A stretch of DNA of 64,000 nucleotides from UBA6168 sp964573725 (GTDB lineage Bacteria > Bacteroidota > Bacteroidia > Chitinophagales > Saprospiraceae), in contig CAZNLJ010000010.1 of NCBI GenBank assembly GCA_964573725.1, forward strand, positions 1-64,000, written 5' to 3'. Both the position numbers and the translations under genes were made by a program. The notes below the pieces were generated by a model that worked only from the letters and a program-made list of their open reading frames with translations, ran no database searches and was not told the origin of the DNA. Of the stretch, positions 26,093-35,383 are shown piece after piece. The first letter of the stretch is position 1. Each line of letters opens with the position of its first letter.

Positions 26093-26351
26093 ACACCGCG
26101 ACCCTGAAAGGTGATTGATTATAACAAATTGATTTTCGGACGTTTTTATAGTTTTTTTTAACTTATTGCTGTGCTGCGACCCGCATGGAAAAGGGCGCGC
26201 GGCGGCGCCCCGTGCCCAAGATTCCTTATTAGGGCGGTCAACGGGAAGCGCAGGCAAAACCCTTTGGTTTCGGTTAGGTTACGTGTTTATTCCATGATGC
26301 GAACCTTGCCATAATAATATCCGATTTGGTTTGTGAGGTGCGAAAGATGGG
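26093..26351 (+). repeat. MITE-like repeat, copy C (short form)
   Basis: A 259-bp copy with ends CTCATCTTCCACACC and GTGAGGTGCGAAAGATGGG. It keeps the AT-rich left block (AACAAATTGATTTTC), the GTGCTGCG motif and the first GC hairpin (GGGCGCGCGGCGGCGCCCC), but the long second hairpin seen in copies B, D and E is missing, which accounts for the shorter length. The right block (ACGTGTTTATTCCATGATGC onward) is diverged. It lies between the ABC ATPase gene and a convergent OmpA-family gene. Confidence 0.8.
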
Positions 26352-26690
26352 TAAGATCGTTTGTGCGTTGTTCCATTTCTACACCGCCGATGGGAAAACA
26401 CTGTTCACATGCGTCCACGAAATTCCTGCGACAAGGCCGGAGCCCTGCCACCATTTTCCTGACCCGTCATTATTTGTAAAGTGAAATGGCCTTGCGCTTT
26501 GCCCGGCTCCCATCCCGGGGCCACGGCAGAGCGATGGAAAGTGGATTCCCTTATCTCGGAAAGCCGGCGGAGAGCCGGAATCTTGTGCCGCCTGCCAAAA
26601 CAGGGGAGCGTGCCGTCGGTATCATGAAGGGGCTGCTTCGCAGCGCGTCCCGGCAAAGCGTCGGACCCGCCGGTCGGAGGAACAATATGG
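26352..26690. other. Intergenic region, no gene seen
   Basis: About 340 bp between repeat copy C and the 3' end of the leftward PD40/OmpA gene. Open frames here have no recognisable content, and I see no clear terminator for the leftward gene. Confidence 0.5.
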
Positions 26691-28913
26691 TCACTGCATT
26701 TCCGACACGGATATCGCATCGATGGACACACTTCTCAGGATACAGGCTTCCGGACTGTAAACCGATTTACGGCGGTCCTTGACGTTATCACTCACGAATT
26801 TCGATTGCGGAAGATTTTCCCCGACCATGTTTTCCTGAAAAACGACCTGTCCGCCGGCAATTGCTTTCCGGAGCGCGGCATTGTCATACTGGCCGATGAA
26901 ATCCACGATGCTCCGGATTCTCCGACGCGTCAACTTCTCGTTGTAAGAATCCTGGGCAACCGGGCTGGCACGGCCGGTGAGATGAATAACGACCCGTTTG
27001 CCGGCAGCGACATAAGCCTGCAAGTTCTGACACAGTACCTGCAGCTGCTGGTAATTTTCCGATACCTCCTCATCAAAAAACGCCTGGATGATCTTTTGGG
27101 CGGCACCGGCATCCTCCTCCGGCAAACCCACGGAATAACCCCGCATGTATACCGACTTCCGGCTGATGAAGGATTCGTACTCATTTCCGTAATGACGGGT
27201 ATCGGCCGTACTGCCTTGCCGGGGTTGGTTGTTGTCGAAATAAAGGACCAGGGGGCTGCCGGGTAGCGACGGCAGGCTCGGCTCGGCAGCCGGAGCCGGC
27301 GACAACATGACCGCGCCGGTATCGATGGCGAGAATCTGCTTCAGTGCGGTCAGCACCGTCCGGTCCGCCGTCCTCAAGAGTTTCTTCTCATCAATGGTGT
27401 TCCCATCCGCGCTGAGGATCTCGGTTTCCACGCGCACCGGCGGCGGCGGCGTGTAGGGCGCCTCCGTGACGGCGGCCAAGACGGGTTCCTGCACCACGGC
27501 GACCGGAATCGAATCACCCGGCCACAGATATACGGCTCTCTCGAAATTAACCGGAAACGTGACCGATTCCGTGCTGAGCGCCACCGGTTCGCTGGTAAAA
27601 CTGTCTTTTTCCAACAGGATATGGTAGTTCCTGCCCAATTTCAACGGCAATACAAACTGGTTGCTCGTCTCCCGGATGAGCACCGTATCCACGGAGTTGT
27701 CCGACCGGTCGACCAAGGACAGCTTCGTTCCGTCCAGTCTGGAACTGTCCCCCGCATGAAATGCCCGGACAATCAGATTCACCGGAATCTGTGCCTCGTA
27801 TATATCCGTCCACTTGCATTCGAAATTGTCATCCGTACAAAATGTACCCGGCCGGTTGGAGGCGAAATATCCGCGCTTGGAACCGGCATGCAAGGTGAAG
27901 TGGAAATCGTCGTTGGGGCTGTTGAGCGGCCGGCCTGGGTTATACGGAATGGTCCATTCCCCAATTCCCGTCTTTTGCGTCCGGAAAATATCGAACCCGC
28001 CGATACATTCCATTCCGTTGGAACTGAAGAACAAGGTTTGGCTGGCCTGGTGGAAGAAGGGCGTGATGTCATCCACCGTGGTGTTGAAAGGCAAGGAATA
28101 GGGCTCCCCGTACGATCCGTCCCGACCGATGATGCTGCACCAAATGTCCATCCCACCCGTCCCGCCGGGACGGTCCGATGCGAAGAACAAAACCTCCCGC
28201 TGCAGGAACTTATCATAACCCACCGTCGGGTGGGTGGAGGTATACGGGTCCCGGTTGATGTGTTTGGGCAGGTGCTTGGGCACCGACCAATTCCCCTCGT
28301 ACAACCTTTCCCGGTAGAATATCTTACATATCAATTCACTGGTCAGCGGCTCCTTCTCGCATATGGTGTAGTACATCCGCCGGCCGTCCGGAGAGATGGT
28401 GATATCCGATACCTGTAAGAGCTCCGAATCGGTGTTCTCCACAATCTCCTTGGCAGGGTAGTTCCGGATGACCGTGTAAATGCGATTGGACACTCCCCCG
28501 TCCGTCGATTCCTTCTGGGAAGCGAAATATATCTTGTCCCCGTGCCGGATCGGCGTCAGCTCCGAATAAAGGGTATTGACGTTCGGACCCAATTGGATGA
28601 TCCGCATCAGCCGCGGCCGCTCTATGTCCTGCAACGGCGGCGGAGCCACGACGGACTGTACAAAGGGGTGGGGCATCGAATCCAAGGTCGTTTCCGGTTC
28701 CTCCTCCCCCGGCAGGTCGTACACGGCCCGTAAGGTATCCATGGAGATGGCTTCGATCGGAAACATCCCTTCCGGTGCATGGTGGTCGGCCACCATGACG
28801 TCCATCCAGGCCGGATGCCCGGACTGGACTCCAGCCCCTTGCCCCCACAACCATACGGGAACCATCAGGATACAAATCCATAGGGATGTGATGATTTGAT
28901 CGGGTCTATCCAT
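26691..28913 (-). CDS. PD40-repeat/OmpA-like outer-membrane protein
   Basis: Exported 740-aa protein. The start at 28913 (MDRPDQIITSL) gives a signal peptide ending near LWGQG; an in-frame ATG seven codons earlier is possible. Residues ~110-400 form WD40-like PD40 propeller repeats (ISPDGRRMYYT, FFASDRPGGTGGMDIW, LFFSSNGMECIGGFDIF, YFASNRPG). After a domain of unknown fold comes a C-terminal ~200-residue region with a modified OmpA pattern (VVIHLTGRASPVAQDSYNEKLTRRRIRSIVDFI), broader than a canonical peptidoglycan-binding OmpA domain. Relatives in Bacteroidota include gliding/T9SS-associated PorE-like proteins. It stands alone in a long leftward transcript facing copy C. Confidence 0.78.
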   Translation of the reverse strand: MDRPDQIITSLWICILMVPVWLWGQGAGVQSGHPAWMDVMVADHHAPEGMFPIEAISMDTLRAVYDLPGEEEPETTLDSMPHPFVQSVVAPPPLQDIERPRLMRIIQLGPNVNTLYSELTPIRHGDKIYFASQKESTDGGVSNRIYTVIRNYPAKEIVENTDSELLQVSDITISPDGRRMYYTICEKEPLTSELICKIFYRERLYEGNWSVPKHLPKHINRDPYTSTHPTVGYDKFLQREVLFFASDRPGGTGGMDIWCSIIGRDGSYGEPYSLPFNTTVDDITPFFHQASQTLFFSSNGMECIGGFDIFRTQKTGIGEWTIPYNPGRPLNSPNDDFHFTLHAGSKRGYFASNRPGTFCTDDNFECKWTDIYEAQIPVNLIVRAFHAGDSSRLDGTKLSLVDRSDNSVDTVLIRETSNQFVLPLKLGRNYHILLEKDSFTSEPVALSTESVTFPVNFERAVYLWPGDSIPVAVVQEPVLAAVTEAPYTPPPPVRVETEILSADGNTIDEKKLLRTADRTVLTALKQILAIDTGAVMLSPAPAAEPSLPSLPGSPLVLYFDNNQPRQGSTADTRHYGNEYESFISRKSVYMRGYSVGLPEEDAGAAQKIIQAFFDEEVSENYQQLQVLCQNLQAYVAAGKRVVIHLTGRASPVAQDSYNEKLTRRRIRSIVDFIGQYDNAALRKAIAGGQVVFQENMVGENLPQSKFVSDNVKDRRKSVYSPEACILRSVSIDAISVSEMQ

Positions 28914-29377
28914 TATATCTTCTCTGTATAACAAAGATTTCCGCCTGTATATGAAAGAGGGGGGCTTGCTTGGCCTACCGAAAGTATGAAATGGGGAGGT
29001 TGATTACGGAGAAATATACATGGTCACCTGGGCGGTAATCCGGAAGGGAATTTACTGTCACATCGCCTTCGGCTGAACCACCACGACTTTCCAAGAGCCT
29101 CCCGCTTCCTCTTCAATTCCTGATTTTCGGTATGTTACGCCGGCGTTTTCCATTGAATTCAAGTGCAGTTTCCGCTTTGATAACCGGCTCTAACACAAAA
29201 CTGTTGCAATAATCAATTTTTATCTATAAAATTTCTAAAATTATTTCATATTTATTTTTTAAAAATGAAATATATTTTTACTGCGAGTCCCCTTGCCGGC
29301 CATATCCTCCCGGAATAATTTTTCACGCTTTCTCCTATCTTTCCGCCTCATTGGACAACTTGGACGACCTGAGACAC
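28914..29377. other. Divergent AT-rich intergenic region, no gene seen
   Basis: About 460 bp between the divergent PD40/OmpA and FKBP genes. The stretch at about 29200-29282 is very AT-rich compared with the rest of the window and is a likely promoter zone for the FKBP gene. An AATCTTTG element (minus strand, 28932-28939) resembles a -7 box with one mismatch for the leftward gene. Confidence 0.5.
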
Positions 29378-30295
29378 ATGATGGTGATACTCCGATACGG
29401 CCTGCTTATGTACGCGTGCCTGATGCACGGCCTTCCCATGCTGCGCTGCCAGCTGGGAAAAGACTCTCTTTTTACATCCTACTTGAACGCTTTGGCCGTC
29501 CCGCCGGAAAAATCCCCCGGCGGATTGGCGTACCGGCTGTCCGCACCCGGCGAGGGTGCCCACCCGACCGATGGCGACTATGTCGTGATCCGATATACCG
29601 CCGAATTGCCGGACGGGACGGTGTTCGACCGGACCGCTACGGAACCCTTCGTATTCCAGGTAGGAAACAGGGAGGTGGTGAAAGGCCTCGACGAAGGGGT
29701 CAGGCTGCTCCGCCCCGGCGGCAAGGCGACATTATACATCCCTGCCTCCCTCGGGTATGGATCATATGGGGTCTCCGATATCGTCCCGCCGGACTGTTTC
29801 CTGGTGTACCGGCTGGAGCTGTTGCAAATAATGGACTTTCAAGCGTACGACCGGTTTATGCGGCAACTCGAGGAACGGGAACGGCTTCAATACGAGTCGC
29901 GAAAACGGGAACAGGCGGAAATCGACCGGGAGCGGATACACCGCTGGGCCGCAGCCCGACAATTGCCGATCCAATGGACTACCAGTGGCCTGGCCTATCA
30001 TATTTCAAAACAGGGGACCGGTCGGGAAGTACGCCCCGGCGATACACTTGCTGTCCGGTATGAGGGTTTCCTCGTGGACGGCACGCTCTTCGACAGTCCT
30101 TCGCAGCCTTTTGAACTTGTGCTTGGCAGGGCCAACATCATTCCCGGCTGGGAAGAGGGCCTTACCCTTTTCCGGGAAGGCGGGGAAGGCTGGCTGTTGA
30201 TTCCTTCCGAGCTTGCATACGGACCGGTTTCCGTTGGAAAAGTTCCCGCCAACGCCGTCCTGTTCTTCCGGATATCCCTTTTGCAACGCCAGTGA
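29378..30295 (+). CDS. Tandem double-domain FKBP-type peptidyl-prolyl isomerase
   Basis: Exported cis-trans prolyl isomerase/foldase, 305 aa. After an N-terminal hydrophobic segment (ILRYGLLMYACLMHGL, probable signal) there are two FKBP domains. The first runs about residues 45-155 (GDYVVIRYTAELPDGTVFDRT, VVKGLDEGVRLLRPGGKATLYIP). The second runs ~200-304 (GDTLAVRYEGFLVDGTLFDS, IIPGWEEGLTLFREGGEGWLLIPSELAYG). A charged, probably helical linker rich in E and R (~160-190) separates them, so the protein may dimerise. The ATG at 29378 is preferred to a TTG at 29351. The two-domain form suggests an envelope chaperone for secreted proteins; this is inference. Confidence 0.85.
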   Translation: MMVILRYGLLMYACLMHGLPMLRCQLGKDSLFTSYLNALAVPPEKSPGGLAYRLSAPGEGAHPTDGDYVVIRYTAELPDGTVFDRTATEPFVFQVGNREVVKGLDEGVRLLRPGGKATLYIPASLGYGSYGVSDIVPPDCFLVYRLELLQIMDFQAYDRFMRQLEERERLQYESRKREQAEIDRERIHRWAAARQLPIQWTTSGLAYHISKQGTGREVRPGDTLAVRYEGFLVDGTLFDSPSQPFELVLGRANIIPGWEEGLTLFREGGEGWLLIPSELAYGPVSVGKVPANAVLFFRISLLQRQ

Positions 30296-30312
30296 CCGCC
30301 GCATACCGCGGT

Positions 30313-33221
30313 TCACAATCCCGTCACCTTGACCTCCAAACGTTGGTTGACCAAATGCTCCGCACGGCTGCAGTCGCTTTCCTCGAAGCATTCATTCAAC
30401 AACATGGTTTGCCCGTAGGCCTTGGTTACGATCCGACCCGAATTTATTCCTTCCCGGATCAGGTAATCGGCGGCTATCCCCGCCCTGTTCTGCGACAAGA
30501 TCAGATTGATCTGCTCCTGTCCGACCGCCTCCGTATGCGCCCCCAGCTCTATGGTCAGGCTGGGATAAGTGTGCATCAGCTCCACGAGCTGGTCCAGTGC
30601 CATGGATATTCCCGGGGTCAGCTGCCAAATATTGGGGTCGAATACCGCTCGCTCCACCCGGAAACGCTCCTCCACGGGCCGTTCTCCTGCCGCAAGCTTG
30701 CGGTCCAATTCTTTCAGGTTCGCCAAACCTCCCGGCTTGCTTTCGGATTTCCCCCCGGCAGCCGGCTCCGTCTTCCGCCTGTCCGGTACTGGAGGCACCA
30801 ACTGAAGTCCCTCCTGCAAAGGCTCCAACCCCTTGCTGACGCTTGCCCGGATGGGTACTCTCGCCGCGTCCTCCGGGGTTTGCGGTGTGCGCATTGCCGC
30901 CGACTCGCTGCTGGACGGACGGACATTCCCCGTCCCCTGCACGCCTTCCTTCCGGCCCGACGCAACCGGCGCCGCACGGGGTGATTCCGTCACTTGGATT
31001 CCCTCCCTGGCTTCCGGGCGGGTCCGTACTTCCTGCGCCATCGCAGGTTCCGACGGCTCCACCGGTACCGGTTCCGCAACGGGTTCCGATATTTCCGGCA
31101 CCTCCACGGCTATTTCCGCCGGCACCGGTTCCGCAATAGGTTCCGGTAGTTTCGGCACCTCCACGGGTATTTCCGCCGGTACCGGTTCCGCAATAGGTTC
31201 CNNNNNNNNNNNNNNNNNNNNNNNNNNNNNNNNNNNNNNNNNNNNNNNNNNNNNNNNNNNNNNNNNNNNNNNNNNNNNNNNNNNNNNNNNNNNNNNNNNN
31301 NTAGTTTCGGCACCTCCACGGGTATTTCCGCCGGTACCGGTTCCGCAATAGGTTCCAGTAGTTCCACCGGCACCTCCACGGCTATTTCCGCCGGTACCGG
31401 TTCCGCAACGGGTTCCGGTATTTCCGGTGCCTCCACGGGTATTTCCGCCGGTACCGGTTCCGCAATAGGTTCCGGTAGTTCCACCGGCACCTCCACGGCT
31501 ATTTCCGCCGGTACCGGTTCTGCAACAGGTTCCGGTAGTTCCGGTGCCTCCACGGCTATTTCCGCCGGTACCGGTTCCGCAACGGGTTCCGGTAGTTCCG
31601 GTACCTCCACAGGTATTTCCGCCGGTACCGGTTCCGCAACGGGTTCCGGTATTTCCGGTGCCTCCACGGCTATTTCCACCGGTACCGGTTCCGCGACAGG
31701 TTCCGGTAGTTCCGGCACCTCCACGGCTATTTCCGCCGGCACCGGTTCCGCGACAGGTTCCGGTAGTTCCGGCACCTCCACGGGTATTTCCGATACTACT
31801 TCCGGCATGTCCGGTGCTTCCGAAACAGGCATTACCTGCCGCTCAACTTCCGAAGCTACCAGCTCTTCCGGGATATTATCCATTTCAGGTGTGGCAGCCA
31901 GCGGCATGGAAGCGGGAGACACCGGGTCTTCAGTGGGCGAAGCAAAAGAAAACAAGAAAATATCATCATCCCCACCATCCCGGGAAGAAGTGAAAAATCC
32001 GGTATTGGAACGAAGGTCGACGAAAAAGGAAATATCATCCAGGGAACTGTTGACCGGTGTACCGAGATTGACGGGCGGCAACCAAGTTCCGGCTGCATCC
32101 TGCTCCGTCACGAATACATCGTATCCCCCATAGCCGACATGGCCTTTGGAACAGAAATACAGCCGGCCGTCGGAATCCATAAATGGGAATCCCTCATTGA
32201 AAGGTGTGTTGACAGCAGGGCCGAGGTTCTCCGGCTGCCCCCAGCCTCCCCCGTTCCGCCGCACCATCCAAAGGTCTGTCCCCCCGATGCCGCCGGTTTT
32301 GTCCGAGACAAAGAAAATCGTCTTTCCATCCGATGAAAAGGCGGGGTGCATGTAATTGGAATTAAGCTGACAGAAGGGAAGCTTGGAAACATCCTTCCAT
32401 TTTCCCTTTCCGGCATGCCTGGCGGTGAACAGTTGCAGACTGTACGTATTGCGCGAATTCAGTTCCAGGTCATTGCGGGTGTAGCAAATCCATTCACCAT
32501 CCGGGGAAAAACTGGCGTTGCTCAGGTTTTTGTCCGGCTCCGCCAAGTTGGCCGAAAACAATTCGGGTTTCTGAAATTCGCCTTTTTCATTCCGGGCGGC
32601 GTAATAGAGCTTCAGGTATTCCCGGCCGGTCCGATCGGATTTCCGTTTGGTGGTCCCGGCGGAAGCGGTTCTGTCCGACGAAAACAACATGCCCCCTTCC
32701 CAGGATACCGGTGCATGGTCGTCCGCAGCGGAATTAAAGGGGAAAGGAATCGTTTCGATGCCGGGGAAGAAAGGTTTCAATTGCGGAATCCGGTCGCAGG
32801 AAGCCAGCATCAGCCTGGCTTTCTCGTGTTGCGGCTGCACCTCGAGAAAGGCGGAAAACCATTCTTTCGCCTCTTCATACTTTCCTGTACCGACGAGGGT
32901 TTCCGCGTAATAGTACCGGTCCATGGGCAGGGCGTCCGCATCCTGCACCAGGGCCGCGTATTGCGCCGCCGCTGCGGAAAGCCGGTTGTTCACCCGATAG
33001 CAGTAAGCCAACCTGGAAGAGACCCCTGGCCGGTCCGGTACCCGGCCGGTATCATCCGGCTCCTGCAAGACCTGCTCATACAGTTCTGCGGCGGCCGCGA
33101 ATTGATGCGATTGGAAGAGTTCGTCGGCGCGTTGCTCCAGCTTGGACTGCGCCCACAGCGAGACACCAAACAGGAGGAGCGGCATCAAGGTCAAGCATCG
33201 GTGTTGGAATCGGTTATTCAT
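30313..33221 (-). CDS. PD40/OmpA surface protein with EPVAEPVPAEI repeats, interrupted by an N gap
   Basis: One gene read in two pieces across the 100-N gap. The start at 33221 gives a signal peptide (LTLMPLLLFGVSLWAQ). Then come TPR-like helices (~residues 25-130), PD40 propeller repeats (FFVSDKTGGIGGTDLW, LYFCSKGHVGYGGYDVF, FFTSSRDGGDDDIFLF), and a low-complexity region of 19-20-aa units of the type VEVPELPEPVAEPVPAEIA. After the gap the unit continues, then a linker and a C-terminal OmpA-like domain (LTIELGAHTEAVGQEQINLILSQNRAGIAADYLI). The frame differs across the gap, as expected if 100 N is an arbitrary placeholder inside a tandem repeat. The protein probably spans from peptidoglycan to the outer membrane, with the Pro/Glu/Val repeat as a stalk. 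Confidence 0.78.
31066..31795 (-). repeat. In-frame tandem repeat, 57-60 bp units, with assembly gap
   Basis: About ten visible units of 57-60 bp encode VEVPELPEPVAEPVPAEIA-like peptides with variants (AP for VP, IPEP for LPEP, VPVELPEP insertions). The array encloses the N run. Near-identity of units at the DNA level (for example GGTACCGGTTCCGCAACGGG) explains why short reads could not resolve it. Confidence 0.9.
31202..31301. other. Assembly gap, 100 N
   Basis: A run of exactly 100 N inside the tandem repeat. The round number and the reading-frame mismatch on either side suggest a scaffolding placeholder, so true length is unknown. Confidence 0.95.
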
Positions 33222-33675
33222 TGCAGTAATCGTTTGGCCTGTCGGCTGTTCCTGGGTGGCCGTCGCCACGGCGGGGCAGGTATTCGGGGAATGACCCGGC
33301 CTGCCCATCGATCTTGTCACTTGCCAAGGCGGTCGGTAATTTATGCGATGAGGCCGCAAGCTTCGGGAATCATCGGTATCACTCGGCGGATCCGTGCGTA
33401 CGGAAATGGTTCATATGGGACCTTCCCATTATGCAGGGCAAACTGTATTCCAAAGCGGTGTGCCGGCGGGCCGTCCTGTCCGTCCCCTTTCGATTCGGGG
33501 TTCACCGCCTTGACCATCGAACCGGTACCTGGCCGCTATTCGCAGACTTTCGGTGGACGGCGACGGGTGCCGCGGCAAGGGTCGCCGACGGAATCGGCAA
33601 ACCATTTTTACCACTTTTTTTTTCCGTGCCCTACCCCCTTGTTTCCTACTTACGGAAAAAGGCATGGGAAGTTCC
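33222..33675. other. Intergenic region, no gene seen
   Basis: About 450 bp between two leftward genes (plug protein upstream, PD40/OmpA downstream). Frames here look like shadows of GC-rich sequence. A run of T near 33610 is the only AT-rich feature. Confidence 0.45.
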
Positions 33676-35046
33676 CTATCGGTTTCCCTGGAACCGGGCG
33701 CTGAAGGAACGCACCCCGATCAACTGGTCGTACCGGCCGCCGAAAGGCCGGAAATAGACCAGGATGGTGTAATTGTTATCCGTCTCATACCAATTTCCCT
33801 CCGTTTCGGAGATATCCCCTTCCGTGTCGCCATCGGGAACCACGGTGTAGAGGTAATCGTAATATCCTTGTTTGAGGGATACCTTCGCGACATAACTGCT
33901 GATGGCGGGATTATAGGTCATCCGGAACCGGTCCTGCAATTGCCAATCCGTCAGTCCCCCGATGATGTACACGGACGCCCCCTCGTACACCGTCGGGCTG
34001 TAGAGGCTGAACAGGACGTCCACGTATTCGCTTTGCAGGTCATGGATATCCATCTGTGCCAATTCCGCGTCGGCCAGGAGATCCGCCGGGTTACCGTTTT
34101 CGGCCGCGACGATCCGTTCGATGGAAAGCCGGCCGCTTTCATCGGAATTTTCGATGATGAAATTGCCATTCAGGTCATAGGACTCGAAATACGCCATCTC
34201 CCCCCTTTTTCGGTCCGGCTCCATCCACACCTCATACCGACCGTCATCATAGGAAACCGATTGGATACCGGGGGCGATGAACCGAAGTCCCCGGAGGTCG
34301 GCGTAGCGGAATTCCTTGCCCGCTTCGAAGACGATCTTATCCTGGTAATCGAACCGTTGTTCCTCCGGCCGGCTGAACAAGGGCTTCAAGTCCCCGATGG
34401 CACGGTCCCACCTGCCGTTTTGCAAGACGACGGCCGTCAGTTCCTGCCGGGGGTTCCGTATTTCGAAGCGTTCGTTGTACACGGTAAAATCCACTTCCTG
34501 GTGGGTATCCGCCTTGCTGACGACCGCAGGCCGGGTGACGGAAGGGATGACCTTCACCTTGGGATCGACCAGCATGAATCGTCGGGAGATGGCCAGTTGT
34601 TTGCCCCGGTTGTCTTCGTACACCAGCAGGAGGTAGTTTCCGGATTTGGTCAGGCGCAGGTCTTCGTTGGGAATCCAGAGGCGGTAATGGGTGTAAATGG
34701 ATTTCGCTTTGAAAGAGTACTCGAACTGTTCGATCCGTTGGCTGGCGAATCCGTCGATATATTCGAATTCCGTCAATCCGGAGGGCTGCCAATCCGCATT
34801 GCAATGTACGATGGTGTAGGTATAGCCCACGTAGCTGTCGCGCATGTCATCGAAGGAAAGCAAGAGGCTGCCGCCACGGCCCAATTCCAGGATCGGCATA
34901 CTGGCCAGCAGGCCGCCGACATGGAATTTGACCGAACGGATGTCATCGAGATAAACATGGTCCGTGTACCTGACACTTTCGTCTTGTGCCGGGAGGGAGG
35001 CGGCCAGGCACAGGAAACAACCGGCCATCATACCTTTCAAGTGCAT
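33676..35046 (-). CDS. T9SS plug protein (DUF5103 family)
   Basis: Member of the DUF5103 family, known from Flavobacterium as the Plug that binds the periplasmic mouth of the SprA translocon of the type IX secretion system; 456 aa, the usual size. A signal peptide (MMAGCFLCLAASLPAQ) precedes the conserved N-terminal domain (YLDDIRSVKFHVGG, SFDDMRDSYVGYTYTIVHCNADW, GFASQRIEQFEYSF) and the second half (YEDNRGKQLAISRRFMLVD, ETEGNWYETDNNYTILVYFRPFGGRYDQLIG). This supports an active T9SS in the organism, in line with the PorP/SprF gene and the sorting domain found elsewhere in the window. It is transcribed alone and divergently from the flippase. Confidence 0.88.
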   Translation of the reverse strand: MHLKGMMAGCFLCLAASLPAQDESVRYTDHVYLDDIRSVKFHVGGLLASMPILELGRGGSLLLSFDDMRDSYVGYTYTIVHCNADWQPSGLTEFEYIDGFASQRIEQFEYSFKAKSIYTHYRLWIPNEDLRLTKSGNYLLLVYEDNRGKQLAISRRFMLVDPKVKVIPSVTRPAVVSKADTHQEVDFTVYNERFEIRNPRQELTAVVLQNGRWDRAIGDLKPLFSRPEEQRFDYQDKIVFEAGKEFRYADLRGLRFIAPGIQSVSYDDGRYEVWMEPDRKRGEMAYFESYDLNGNFIIENSDESGRLSIERIVAAENGNPADLLADAELAQMDIHDLQSEYVDVLFSLYSPTVYEGASVYIIGGLTDWQLQDRFRMTYNPAISSYVAKVSLKQGYYDYLYTVVPDGDTEGDISETEGNWYETDNNYTILVYFRPFGGRYDQLIGVRSFSARFQGNR

Positions 35047-35383
35047 CTGTTGTCGTGTTTGGCGGCAGGGCCGGTCCTTACGGATGGAACCCTGCCGAAA
35101 GGGAGGCTGACTTGCCGAACAGGTCCTGTGTCCGGTAGCAAACCCGGTATGTCCGCATGGGTGTTGCCGTTCTTTGGTGTGCCCGGGACGCCGTCGGACC
35201 GTCGGAAGGGCAAACGGTCCAAGGCATCGGAGTGGGGCTAAAATTATATATTTTCATCATCAATACAAAACGGCTGATTTCCGGAAGCCCGGAAAATATC
35301 CCAATTTTACCCGGAAAGAAGGGGCATGGACAGGCCGGTAAAACAAACGATGCCCGGCGAGCATCGGCGGCAGCGGATTTCCG
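35047..35383. other. Divergent intergenic region, no gene seen
   Basis: About 340 bp between the divergent plug-protein and flippase genes; promoters for both should be here. A short AT-rich patch (AAAATTATATATTTTCATCAT, near 35240) is the best candidate zone. Confidence 0.45.

Noticed and set aside
30313..31164. The OmpA-domain frame after the N gap considered as a separate gene
   Set aside because: It begins in the middle of the same peptide repeat found on the other side of the gap and has no signal peptide, so it is the 3' part of one gene interrupted by an assembly gap.
31066..31795. Regular short repeats considered as a possible CRISPR array
   Set aside because: The units are contiguous, with no unique spacers, and encode an in-frame Pro/Glu/Val peptide inside an OmpA-family gene.
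33553..35241. A 562-codon plus-strand frame opposite the DUF5103 plug gene
   Set aside because: Antisense to a well-supported family member, without any domain of its own.
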